From: Fimbriimonadaceae bacterium
GTDB lineage: Bacteria; Armatimonadota; Fimbriimonadia; Fimbriimonadales; Fimbriimonadaceae
Direction of reading: 5' to 3'
Assembly: GCA_019454105.1 (NCBI GenBank)
Contig: CP075364.1
Location: 499,362 to 563,361 of the forward strand
Length of the DNA stretch: 64,000 bases
The translations under genes were made by a program, and so were the position numbers. How positions within the stretch are numbered: position 1 is the stretch's first letter; the number at the start of each line of letters is the position of its first letter. The notes below the pieces were generated by a model that saw nothing but the letters and a program-made list of their open reading frames with translations, had not been told where the DNA came from and ran no database searches. Positions 56,935 to 64,000 of the stretch are shown in pieces.

Positions 56935-57729
56935 CTAGTGATCTCGTGGTTGTTGCCGGATGGGCCAGGTTGGCCGTCCGACCCGGGAAAAGCCGTCGAC
57001 TTCGCTCCAAGAGCCAGTGACCTTGATAAATCGGATCGACTTAAACCCGCTTGGGGCCAGGTCGAACGCGCACCCACCTGCCGAGCCTTGAAGTAGGTCG
57101 CTGACGTCCGCAAGCGAGAGCCCCACGAGCAGGGAACGTTGCCAACCAGGGGGCACCGGCTTAGTCCAATCGCTCTCGGGCCCCCAGCCCTTAGTCTGAC
57201 GGTTCCAAAGGTGGGCCATTGTCGGCCAGTACGCGTCGGCCCCGGAGTAAGGGCCAACAGGATAAGTGTGCCAAACGACACCGTCCGGGCTGACGCTCAC
57301 AGCCGCTGGCTCGATGAAGTCCCCTCCAGCCGTCACCCTGACGTTCGCCAGATCTGTGTCCCAGGACACTCCCCGGTCACAGCCGATCACGGGGTTGCCA
57401 TAAACGATGAAGTCATAGCCGTACCAATGACGGGGGTCGTTCATGATGGGTGGGTCAAAGCTGACCGTAATGTGGCCGCCGGGCCGGACAGTGACGACCA
57501 CGGGGCGACCGTCGGGGTCGGTGTCCCAAGCCGGGTAGCCCCACGAGACGGCGACCCTCTCCTCTGGACCACCATTGACGACGTCTCGGATCCATGTCGC
57601 GGGTTTGCCGAGGACCGCACCCGGGTCGCCGTAGACGCCGAAGCCGAGATCCGAGTAGCTGACGACCGACGCCGCGAATCGCGGGTCTGGAGCCGCCAAG
57701 AGCAGAAAGGTCAGGCTAGTCAAGGTCAT
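56935..57729 (-). CDS. Exported surface protein of unknown function
   Basis: The start at 57729 (MTLTSLTFLLLAAPDPRFA) gives a signal peptide; the frame's earlier ATG at 57936 lies in the preceding gene. The mature protein is rich in aromatic and Gly residues (SYSDLGFGVYGDPGAVLGKP, HWYGYDFIVYGNPVIGCDRG, FDLAPSGFKSIRFIKVTG), a galactose-binding-like or calcium-dependent surface fold. I do not know the substrate. It overlaps the pseudopilin stop by 14 bases and is followed by the PEP-CTERM gene, so one operon is likely. Confidence 0.7.
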   Translation of the reverse strand: MTLTSLTFLLLAAPDPRFAASVVSYSDLGFGVYGDPGAVLGKPATWIRDVVNGGPEERVAVSWGYPAWDTDPDGRPVVVTVRPGGHITVSFDPPIMNDPRHWYGYDFIVYGNPVIGCDRGVSWDTDLANVRVTAGGDFIEPAAVSVSPDGVVWHTYPVGPYSGADAYWPTMAHLWNRQTKGWGPESDWTKPVPPGWQRSLLVGLSLADVSDLLQGSAGGCAFDLAPSGFKSIRFIKVTGSWSEVDGFSRVGRPTWPIRQQPRDH

Positions 57730-58423
57730 AAGCGCTGTCGTCCGAAGACAAGGAGCCGACGCCGGGTTCGTCAGCAACGGGCAGATGAACGGTTCGGGAG
57801 CCTTGGCTCCGTCCGTCGGCCCAATGGACGTTGGCCGTACCTTGGTGACGGAAGTGAACCTTTCCGGCAACAAAGAGCGGGTCGCTGGGCGCCCTGAGGA
57901 AATTGTGGGCCCGGACGGGCGACCCAAACCCCGCATCGGCGAAGGCGACAGTGCCCGAGGGATCGCTGATCTCGCTCAAAGCAACGGGGAGTGTGCCCAT
58001 CGCCGGGTCACCGCCAAGATAAGTCGTGTTGTAGGCGAATCCCGTCGTAGGGCGCCCCCAAGCCTCTCCATGGAAGGTCGGGCACTGCTGGATCTCGCCA
58101 GTGCGGATATAGGGGCCCAGGAGCCCAAGCGTCACGAGGACCGTCTCTTGGCGTCTGACAGTGAAGTCCCAAGCCACCGCCGTCCGACCGCGATCCAGCG
58201 AGTAGTGACTAGGGGCGCACCGGTCGCTGTGGTCTCCAGCATAGAGGAGCCACGCGATCCCGATTTGGCGCAGGTTGGACGAGCAAGCGGTCTTGTGAGA
58301 GGCTTCCCGCGCACTCGTGAGGGCAGGGAACAGCATGGCTGCCAGCACCATCGAGACGCAGAGGACGACGAGCATCTCAACGAGGCTGAATCCGGCGTTG
58401 CCGCGGGTCTTGCTAGTCTTCAT
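57716..58423 (-). CDS. Type IV pilin-like (pseudopilin) protein
   Basis: The start at 58423 gives MKTSKTRGNAGFSLVEMLVV, the prepilin cleavage site G-FSLVE followed by a hydrophobic helix (LCVSMVLAAMLFPALTSARE). The globular part contains ACSSNLRQIGIAWLLYAGDH and HFRHQGTANVHWADGR, as in planctomycete/armatimonad pseudopilins of the DUF1559 type. It is the first gene after the cobalamin riboswitch. Confidence 0.85.
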   Translation of the reverse strand: MKTSKTRGNAGFSLVEMLVVLCVSMVLAAMLFPALTSAREASHKTACSSNLRQIGIAWLLYAGDHSDRCAPSHYSLDRGRTAVAWDFTVRRQETVLVTLGLLGPYIRTGEIQQCPTFHGEAWGRPTTGFAYNTTYLGGDPAMGTLPVALSEISDPSGTVAFADAGFGSPVRAHNFLRAPSDPLFVAGKVHFRHQGTANVHWADGRSQGSRTVHLPVADEPGVGSLSSDDSAYDLD

Positions 58424-58484
58424 GGCGCTTCGTATTGCTCCAGGTTTCAAGGAGCAAATGGACGTGCGCCGGTCCGAAGCCTTC

Positions 58485-58622
58485 GCCCGTCGCCTCTGCT
58501 CGGAGGCGCCTGGTTCCCTTCAGCCGTTGGGCGGGCACTCGGGCTCGAGGACAAACTCCTCACACCGTTGCGGCACAGCGCCGGACTTTCACCGGACTTC
58601 CCCCGCTTCATCCCATCACTCG
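58485..58622 (-). ncRNA. Cobalamin riboswitch
   Basis: On the minus strand the region reads, in order, GGGGGAAGTCCGGTGAAAGT, CCGGCGCTGTGCCGCAACGG, and later GAGCCCGAGTGCCCGCCC, the conserved core of cobalamin riboswitches (the GGTGAAAGTCC, CCGCAACGG and GAGCCCGAGTxCCCGCC blocks; plus-strand positions 58580-58595, 58561-58574 and 58529-58546). A hairpin CGCCTC/GAGGCG follows. It is ~60-100 bp ahead of the pseudopilin start. Expected effect: repression of the three-gene operon when B12 is present. Confidence 0.85.
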
Positions 58623-58725
58623 GACGGGATCCAAAAGCTTGACTAACTCTCGCATATCACACATATGTTTGTCAAGGCCCAGAAGAATCCCAGATCCCTT
58701 GCGGACAATTTAGTAAAGTTTGAGC

Positions 58726-59079
58726 ATGGCTGCGGAGGCCCGAAGGACCAGCGTGACTGGGTTTGTCGCCATCAACACGATTCAGTGCCGTCCCGACTAT
58801 TGCGAGCGGTTCGAGTGCCTCTTCTGCACCCGGGCGCACGCCATCGACTCGGCTCCAGGTTTTTGCCATATGTACGTCTTGCGTCCGTCTGCCGAAGGTG
58901 AGCCCTATTTGGTCGTGAGCCATTGGGAATCTGAAGACGCCTTCCGAGCTTGGGTCGGCTCTCCTGCGTTCCACGCGGGCCACAGCCGAGCCTTTGCCGA
59001 TCTCCAAGCCGCGAAGGAACGCGGTGAGGAGCCACCTATGTCGAGCCAGTTCAGGACTTACTCGATCCTCACCCGGTAG
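58726..59079 (+). CDS. Antibiotic biosynthesis monooxygenase (ABM) domain protein
   Basis: The 117-residue protein, ATG at 58726 (a TTG two codons earlier is possible), has the ABM/IsdG-like dimeric barrel pattern: FVAINTIQCRPDYCERFEC, APGFCHMYVLRP and YLVVSHWESEDAFRAWVGSP, then FHAGHSRAF. IsdG-type members degrade heme; others act on quinones. The conserved His of heme oxygenases may be in FHAGH. The reaction is not certain. Confidence 0.8.
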   Translation: MAAEARRTSVTGFVAINTIQCRPDYCERFECLFCTRAHAIDSAPGFCHMYVLRPSAEGEPYLVVSHWESEDAFRAWVGSPAFHAGHSRAFADLQAAKERGEEPPMSSQFRTYSILTR

Positions 59080-60385
59080 AGCCGCCCAGGGACATCAAGT
59101 CCGCCAAGAAATCCGGATAGCTCGTCCGAACGGACTCGGTGCCAGTGATGGTCGTGACGCCTTCTGCGATCAAAGACGCCACGGCGAAGGCCATCGCCAC
59201 CCGGTGGTCGCCCGTCGCATCGATCGCGGCTCCTTTCAAGGGGGTCGGTCCTGAGATCGCGAGACCGTCCTCGAGCTCTTCCACGGAGGCTCCCATCGAT
59301 GCCAGGCCATGCGCCATGACCGCAATACGGTCGGACTCCTTCACTCTCAGTTCCTTGGCGTCTCGAAAGCAGGTCCGGCCCTGACACTGGGTCGCTAGAA
59401 CGGCAAGTACGGGGATCTCGTCGATAAGTCGTGGAACGAGGGGGCCACCGACCTCGAAAGCCGACAACGGGCAGTCTCCCCTCACCGTGACGTCTGCAAC
59501 CGGCTCTCCCGTCTCTTCCCTCGGAATGTCGAGGGACACGGCTGCACCGGCCGCCTCAAGCACATCAAGGATCCCGGTGCGGGTCGGGTTGACCCCGACA
59601 TCGATGAGCCGGACTTGGCTACCAGGGACAAGCGCCGCTGCGACCATCAGGAAGGCCGCGCTGGAAACATCGCCCGGAACCCGAAACAGCATGGGTCCCC
59701 AAGTCTGACCCCCCATCACCCCAATTCTTCCGTCGTCGTCCTTCATCAGGGTGACGCCGAGAGCGTCCAGCATCCGCTCTGTATGGTCCCGGCTTTGGGC
59801 CGGTTCTTTGATCCAAGTCGTTCCGCTGGCGTTCAACCCCGCCAGAAGCAGGCTCGACTTGACTTGGGCGCTCGCAACGGGCGACTCGTAGTCGACGCCT
59901 TGGAGCCTTTGACCTTCGATCTGTAGCGGCGCTGTTTCGCCTGAAATCTCGGCTCCCATTGATCTGAGTGGGACGACGACCCGGCCCATCGGTCGCCGCG
60001 ACAAAGAGGGGTCGCCGATAAGCGTCGCCGACAATCCAGGCCGGGAGGCGAGCACGCCGCAGAGCAGACGCATGGTCGTGCCGCTGTTCCCGCAGTCGAG
60101 CGGGATTGTCGGCGACTGCCATGGGCCCGGCTGGACCAGAGTCATCGGTTCCTCTCCGTTCTCCCAAGCCTCAAACCTCTCGATGTCGTGGCCGCACTCG
60201 ACCAAGGCGGCCAGCGTCGCGTCGCAGTCTTCCCCGGCCAAGGGCCGCAGAATGGTGGAAGGCACGCCTGGCTCGGCCATGGCTGCCAGGATGTAGGCAC
60301 GGTGAGTGAGCGACTTGTCGCTCGGCGGGCGCACAGTCCCGACCAGCGGGCCCGATGCCGACAGCATCCATGGGTCAGAGGACAT
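59069..60385 (-). CDS. aroA: 5-enolpyruvylshikimate-3-phosphate synthase
   Basis: The start at 60385 (MSSDPWMLSASGPLVGTVRP) is preferred over 60424. Family motifs: PSDKSLTHRAYILAA (substrate Lys and Ser), LDCGNSGTTMRLLCGVLA, RRPMGRVVVPLRSMG, SAQVKSSLLLAG, and near the end KELRVKESDRI. It transfers enolpyruvate to shikimate 3-phosphate on the route to chorismate. Length is normal (438 residues). Its end overlaps the ABM gene by 11 bases. Confidence 0.95.
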   Translation of the reverse strand: MSSDPWMLSASGPLVGTVRPPSDKSLTHRAYILAAMAEPGVPSTILRPLAGEDCDATLAALVECGHDIERFEAWENGEEPMTLVQPGPWQSPTIPLDCGNSGTTMRLLCGVLASRPGLSATLIGDPSLSRRPMGRVVVPLRSMGAEISGETAPLQIEGQRLQGVDYESPVASAQVKSSLLLAGLNASGTTWIKEPAQSRDHTERMLDALGVTLMKDDDGRIGVMGGQTWGPMLFRVPGDVSSAAFLMVAAALVPGSQVRLIDVGVNPTRTGILDVLEAAGAAVSLDIPREETGEPVADVTVRGDCPLSAFEVGGPLVPRLIDEIPVLAVLATQCQGRTCFRDAKELRVKESDRIAVMAHGLASMGASVEELEDGLAISGPTPLKGAAIDATGDHRVAMAFAVASLIAEGVTTITGTESVRTSYPDFLADLMSLGGSTG

Positions 60386-60462
60386 CAATGGAAGTTTGAA
60401 CGCTCGATGGGTCTGTGAAACCAAGTCCCAGGGACTGACGTGACGCTAGAATAGAGGCACTC

Positions 60463-61200
60463 ATGTTCCGAACTTCAAATCCGACACTGCGAGATGGCGT
60501 CTTTCATCAGGCTCTGTCCAACGAAGGCCGCATGACGTTGTCCGGCACGCTGGCCAAGTCCGGTGTGCTCTTCCTGGTCTTAGTGGCGTCCGCGATCGGT
60601 GGATGGATGCTCAAGAGCCCGATCGTGATGTGGGGTGGCTTGATCATCGCTTTCGTCCTCGCGCTCGTGATCGGTTTCAAGCAGACGACAGCCCCCTACC
60701 TCGCACCGGCCTACGCCGTCTTCAAGGGCCTTTCACTCGGCGCCATCTCGTATTGGTACGCGGTCGAGTTCGCCAAGTCGGACTTCCGCGGAGCGATCCC
60801 GTTGGCCGTTCTTGGCACCATCGTCGTCTTCGGCGTGATGCTCGCGCTCTACGCCACCCGCATCATCAAGGTGACGCAGACTTTCGTAGCGGTCGTCGCT
60901 GGCGCGACTCTTGCGATCATGCTGACGTATCTTGCGACGATCGTCCTGTCCATATTCTGGCCAGGCGTCTCGCAGCTTCCAATTTATCAAGCCGGACCTA
61001 TCGGGATCGGGTTCAGTTTGTTGGCCATCGTCGTCGCGGCGATGAACCTAGCTCTCGACTTCCGCATCATTGAGGACGGTGTTTCAGCTGGCGCACCGCG
61101 ATACATGGAGTGGTACGCCGGTTTCGCCCTGCTCGTAACGATCGTCTGGATCTACCTGGAACTGCTCCGCCTGCTTCGCTTGCTCTCGAGCAACCGCTAA
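60463..61200 (+). CDS. Bax inhibitor-1/YccA-type membrane protein
   Basis: The 245-residue protein has seven hydrophobic helices. It begins MFRTSNPTLRDGVFHQA, which matches the Bax1-I-like group of bacteria (FxxSNPxL...F). FKGLSLGAISYWYAVEF and DFRIIEDGVSAGAPRYMEWY are conserved, with Asp residues near the end that in related proteins form the pH sensor. It is divergent from aroA. The role may be calcium leak or membrane-protease regulation; not shown here. Confidence 0.88.
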   Translation: MFRTSNPTLRDGVFHQALSNEGRMTLSGTLAKSGVLFLVLVASAIGGWMLKSPIVMWGGLIIAFVLALVIGFKQTTAPYLAPAYAVFKGLSLGAISYWYAVEFAKSDFRGAIPLAVLGTIVVFGVMLALYATRIIKVTQTFVAVVAGATLAIMLTYLATIVLSIFWPGVSQLPIYQAGPIGIGFSLLAIVVAAMNLALDFRIIEDGVSAGAPRYMEWYAGFALLVTIVWIYLELLRLLRLLSSNR

Positions 61201-61223
61201 AGGAGCCTGTAGCAAAAGCAAGA

Positions 61224-61252
61224 TCGCGGGCCCCGAAAAACAGGGCCCGCGA
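61224..61252. terminator. Strong hairpin between Bax-like and PEP-CTERM genes
   Basis: TCGCGGGCCC and GGGCCCGCGA form a perfect 10-bp stem with a 9-base loop (CGAAAAACA). It lies between convergent genes and could stop transcription from both sides. No long T-run follows. Confidence 0.7.
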
Positions 61253-61279
61253 CATTGAGTCTACTTCTCTTCTTTCTGT

Positions 61280-61870
61280 TTACTTGCGGCGGCGTCGGGC
61301 GACAACAGCGGCAAGGCCGAGACCGAGAGCGGTCATTGTTGCCGGCTCTGGCACTGCAGAAGACGTGAACGATGACGTCATTTGAAGTTCGTTTCCGACC
61401 AGCGTTTGGTTAGCGAAGGCGAACGCGAAGGCGAACTGGTCGAGCCCGCCCGGGATGATCGGGCCGCTGAAGTTGATGTCGTTGCCGACCAACTCTGCGC
61501 CGCCGAACGACGTCACGTTGTAGGAAGCTGACGAGAAGCTGATCGTGAAGAGCGGATTGTTGGTGCTATCGAAGAAGTCGATGTTGCCAGCACCGGCAAG
61601 CCCGTTCACCACATTGATCGGATTTCGAACCATGAACTTCGCGTCCACGAAGTCCGGTGCTCCAAGTCCCGGGGTCTGAAGGAAGAGCCCGGTGGTCATC
61701 CAGCCGCCAGTCAGCTGCCCCGTGTTCCCAATTCCGCCGCTAAAGTTGAAGAGCGGGTTCGCAGGACCCGAGCTCGGGTCAGCGAAAGTGATCAGCGTGA
61801 ACGCAGAAGCCGCCCCTGCAAAGGAGGCCACCGTCGCAAACGCTGCGAATCGCATAATGGTCAGTTTCAT
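61280..61870 (-). CDS. PEP-CTERM sorting domain protein
   Basis: The start at 61870 gives the signal peptide MRFAAFATVASFAGAASAF. The C-terminus SAVPEPATMTALGLGLAAVV ARRRRK has the VPEP motif, the helix and the basic tail that direct proteins to exosortase processing. The 196-residue product has a beta-rich centre (LQTPGLGAPDFVDAKFMVRN, SASYNVTSFGGAELVGNDIN). Such proteins are extracellular or surface bound; the specific role is unknown. Confidence 0.85.
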   Translation of the reverse strand: MKLTIMRFAAFATVASFAGAASAFTLITFADPSSGPANPLFNFSGGIGNTGQLTGGWMTTGLFLQTPGLGAPDFVDAKFMVRNPINVVNGLAGAGNIDFFDSTNNPLFTISFSSASYNVTSFGGAELVGNDINFSGPIIPGGLDQFAFAFAFANQTLVGNELQMTSSFTSSAVPEPATMTALGLGLAAVVARRRRK

Positions 61871-61949
61871 CTCTCGTATTACCTCTCGACGGATCTCGAC
61901 CAGCAGACTCAAAGCTTGTCAGAGAACCAACAACGTGAAGACTTTAGCA

Positions 61950-61962
61950 TAGACATTGTCTA
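61950..61962. promoter_or_regulatory. Perfect palindrome upstream of the PEP-CTERM gene
   Basis: TAGACATTGTCTA has 6-bp arms around one base, 80 bp upstream of the PEP-CTERM start at 61870. On the minus strand a TATGCT-like -10 partly overlaps it. It might be a regulator site; no family can be assigned. Confidence 0.3.
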
Positions 61963-62014
61963 GTTGTCCCCGGTAATTTTGACTGACTTGCATTGTTGCC
62001 AGAGTATTGTCGGC

Positions 62015-63073
62015 TCACACCCGCTCCTTCAACAGGCTCAAGGATCGGCGCGCACTGAGGACTCCGTGGCCCCTCGGACAGGGTGTTTCGTCGTCCCACC
62101 ACGAACGCAGACCCCATTCGTCCGGCAAGATTGGCCACTGGATCTCCGGGATCTTGCGTCCCAACAATGTGAGGGTCGCGGCCGCCCACATGCGCGGCAC
62201 GGCCGTGATCTCATAGCCGCCGCCGCCGGCAGCGACAGTCGGTAAGCCTCGCTCCATGACCCAGGTCACAGGCTCCAGCCACTCCTGTGCAGTTACCATC
62301 AAGTGACCGAGCGGATCAAGAAAGTGCGGGTCAGCCCCGGTCTGCAAGACGACGGCCTCTGGCCGGAACCAGTCGAAGGCGACCAACAGGGCTTCAATAG
62401 TCGATTCGGCCCAAACATCGCCGGTTGTCCCCGGGGGCAGAGGCAGGTTCCAAGCGGTGCCGCCAGCCCCGGATTCCTCAACGAACCCCGTGCCAGGGTA
62501 CAGCGTCCTCCCGTCCTGGTGCACGCTCAGTGTGAGCACCGACGGATCGTCATAAAAAAGAGCCTGGACGCCGTCGCCATGGTGAAGGTCGATGTCGACA
62601 TAGGCCACACGCTCGAACCTCTCGCGCAGAGTCATGATCGCGATTGCGAGGTCATTGACGATGCAGAATCCGCTGGCACGGTTGCGCTGAGCGTGGTGGA
62701 GGCCACCTCCATGGGTCACTGCCACTGCAGCGCCATCGCGAACGGCCTCAGCGGCTCGGACCGAAGCGGCCCCGAACGCCAGCGAAGCCTCGTACATGCC
62801 TAGGTAGGCCGGAGTGTCGCCAGCGGCAAGGCCATAACGAGCAAGGTCATTGTGGTCAGTCTGCTTGCCATCGCTGGCCAACTTGACGAAGTCAATGTAT
62901 TCCTGACTGTGCACGCGGAGGAGGTCGGACTCGGTGAGCAGGCCAGGATCCACTCTCTCTATGTCCGGCGCGGCAAGTTCGAGCAGGGCCAAACTGCGAT
63001 CCAAACGTTCGGGCCGCAACGGATGGCGGGGCCCAAAGTCATAGGCCGTCAGTCGGGGATGTGAGAAGAACAT
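62015..63073 (-). CDS. Histone-deacetylase-family (AcuC-like) deacetylase
   Basis: The 352-residue protein has the class I/II HDAC-like motifs: FFSHPRLTAYDFGPRHPLRPERL, then AVTHGGGLHHAQRNRASGFC (catalytic His pair), YVDIDLHHGDGVQALFYDDP (zinc Asp-His) and QTGADPHFLDPLGHL, AAGGGGY. It probably removes acetyl groups from proteins or small molecules such as acetylpolyamines. No acuA/acuB genes are adjacent. It is divergent from the prenyltransferase. Confidence 0.92.
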   Translation of the reverse strand: MFFSHPRLTAYDFGPRHPLRPERLDRSLALLELAAPDIERVDPGLLTESDLLRVHSQEYIDFVKLASDGKQTDHNDLARYGLAAGDTPAYLGMYEASLAFGAASVRAAEAVRDGAAVAVTHGGGLHHAQRNRASGFCIVNDLAIAIMTLRERFERVAYVDIDLHHGDGVQALFYDDPSVLTLSVHQDGRTLYPGTGFVEESGAGGTAWNLPLPPGTTGDVWAESTIEALLVAFDWFRPEAVVLQTGADPHFLDPLGHLMVTAQEWLEPVTWVMERGLPTVAAGGGGYEITAVPRMWAAATLTLLGRKIPEIQWPILPDEWGLRSWWDDETPCPRGHGVLSARRSLSLLKERV

Positions 63074-63125
63074 GTCGAGCCTGAGTCCGTCAGAAGCGTG
63101 GCGTCGGTAGACTTGATGGGTGGCA

Positions 63126-64000
63126 TTGGTCGCTCGTGGATGGAGCGCAGTCCGGGTTTACCTTGAAATGATCAAGGTCGAGCACAGCGTGTTCGCCCTT
63201 CCGTTCGCCTTGGTGGGCATGATGTGGGGAAGCCTCGAAGCCTCCGGGAGCCCCTGGCCAGGTTGGCGAGTCTTCGGTCTGATCGTCCTGGCCATGGTCG
63301 CGGCCCGGAGCACGGCCATGGCGTTCAACAGGATCGTCGATCGGGACGTCGATGCCAAGAACCCTCGAACTCAGAACCGGGCCTTACCCAAGAGACTGCT
63401 AAGCGTCGGGACAGCGTCGACCCTCACCTGGGCCAGCGCCTTTGTCTTTGTCCTCGCCGCCGCGAGCCTCAACACGCTCGCTCTGGCCCTTTCTCCCGTC
63501 GCCCTTCTGGTGACGCTGGGATATTCCTGGTGCAAACGGTTCACTCCCTTCTGCCACTTTGTCCTCGGCCTCTCTCTCGGGATCGCCCCGGCCGCCGCGT
63601 GGATCGCCGTCTCGGGCTCAATGCATCCAGCAATTCTTCCAATGGTTCTCGCCGTGGCCCTCTGGACGGCTGGTTTCGATATTTTATACAGCCTTCAAGA
63701 CGAAGACTTTGACAAAACGAACAATCTGCGCAGTCTCCCCGCATGGATCGGGCGGAAGAGGGCGATGAGTGTGTCGAGGCTGTGCCACGTTGGCGCGGTC
63801 GGGGCCCTTTGTTGGTCGGCGGTCGCCGTCGGCGGAGGACCGTGGCTTTGGGCGGGGGTCGCTGGGGTAGCGATGATGCTGGCCTTTGAGCAGTCCCTCG
63901 TGAAGGTCGATGACCTCAGCCGAGTCAACATGGCCTTCTTCACAGTCAACGGGTTCGTTTCGATCGGATTCTTTCTCTTCGCTTGGGTCGATGTCGTGGC
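63126..64000 (+). CDS. UbiA-family prenyltransferase (partial)
   Basis: The gene runs off the right edge. The start is taken at TTG 63126, because YLEMIKVEHSVFALPFAL matches the family and the upstream residues are in frame; ATG 63168 is the alternative. NRIVDRDVDAKNPRTQNRAL holds the first Asp motif, and ILYSLQDEDFDKTNNLRSLP the second, typical of the prenyltransferases linked to futalosine-pathway menaquinone synthesis. It would attach the isoprenoid chain to a naphthoate. Membrane helices fill the rest. Confidence 0.88.
   Translation, partial: MVARGWSAVRVYLEMIKVEHSVFALPFALVGMMWGSLEASGSPWPGWRVFGLIVLAMVAARSTAMAFNRIVDRDVDAKNPRTQNRALPKRLLSVGTASTLTWASAFVFVLAAASLNTLALALSPVALLVTLGYSWCKRFTPFCHFVLGLSLGIAPAAAWIAVSGSMHPAILPMVLAVALWTAGFDILYSLQDEDFDKTNNLRSLPAWIGRKRAMSVSRLCHVGAVGALCWSAVAVGGGPWLWAGVAGVAMMLAFEQSLVKVDDLSRVNMAFFTVNGFVSIGFFLFAWVDVV

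Overview
The window is GC-rich chromosomal DNA from a diderm, flagellated bacterium. The best fit is the Armatimonadota (Fimbriimonadia-like). This is an inference from the gene mix: futalosine-type menaquinone genes, PEP-CTERM proteins, planctomycete-style pseudopilins, an McsB-type kinase, and dispersed ribosomal genes. No rRNA or marker search could be run.

Layout. 1-4.4 kb: a partial redox/copper-enzyme-like secreted protein, an SDR reductase, an unknown protein, and a ParD-like antitoxin with an unrecognised partner behind a set of 10-bp-spaced repeats. 4.6-11.4 kb: a ribosomal protein operon (L3-L4-L23-L2-S19-L22-S3-L16-L29-S17-L14-L24-L5) that lacks S10 at the front and stops after L5. 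11.4-23.8 kb: housekeeping and periplasmic enzymes (TPR lipoprotein, LeuRS, an M16 peptidase pair, M61 peptidase, RecB-like nuclease, EEP hydrolase, VOC, DinB, GtaA-like protein). 23.9-25.0 kb: a Tat-signal protein of unknown role behind a good promoter.

25.1-38.9 kb is the most unusual part. It is a minus-strand array of at least eight partial Rhs/YD-repeat genes plus one decayed remnant. Each ends in the same Rhs core but carries a different C-terminal domain, followed at once by a small, unrelated gene (the candidate immunity protein), often with a 4-20 bp overlap. Most C-terminal domains are hydrophobic or glycine-zipper-like, and several of the candidate immunity proteins are membrane proteins. 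A 20-bp sequence recurs at four internal junctions, where it joins different upstream cores to different downstream cores, each time out of frame. HicBA, MntA-HepT and DUF433 toxin-antitoxin genes are spliced into the array. No full-length rhs gene is present, so this looks like a store of silent toxin tips.

39.2-41.9 kb: an IS1595-family transposon with matched terminal inverted repeats, carrying three passenger genes on the opposite strand to the transposase. 41.9-46.5 kb: MqnD, MsrA, a lipid kinase, and a cNMP-domain thioredoxin-reductase-like protein. 46.4-55.6 kb: one long minus-strand cluster, trxB - metallopeptidase-like - fliM-fliN-fliO-fliP-fliQ-fliR-flhB - lipoprotein - mcsB - cNMP/TrxR-like, mostly with overlapping ends. 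55.7-58.6 kb: a PilZ-like protein, and an apparent cobalamin-riboswitch-controlled operon (pseudopilin, surface protein, PEP-CTERM protein). 58.7-64 kb: ABM monooxygenase, AroA, Bax-inhibitor-like protein, another PEP-CTERM protein, an HDAC-family deacetylase, and a partial UbiA prenyltransferase that probably works in the same quinone pathway as MqnD.
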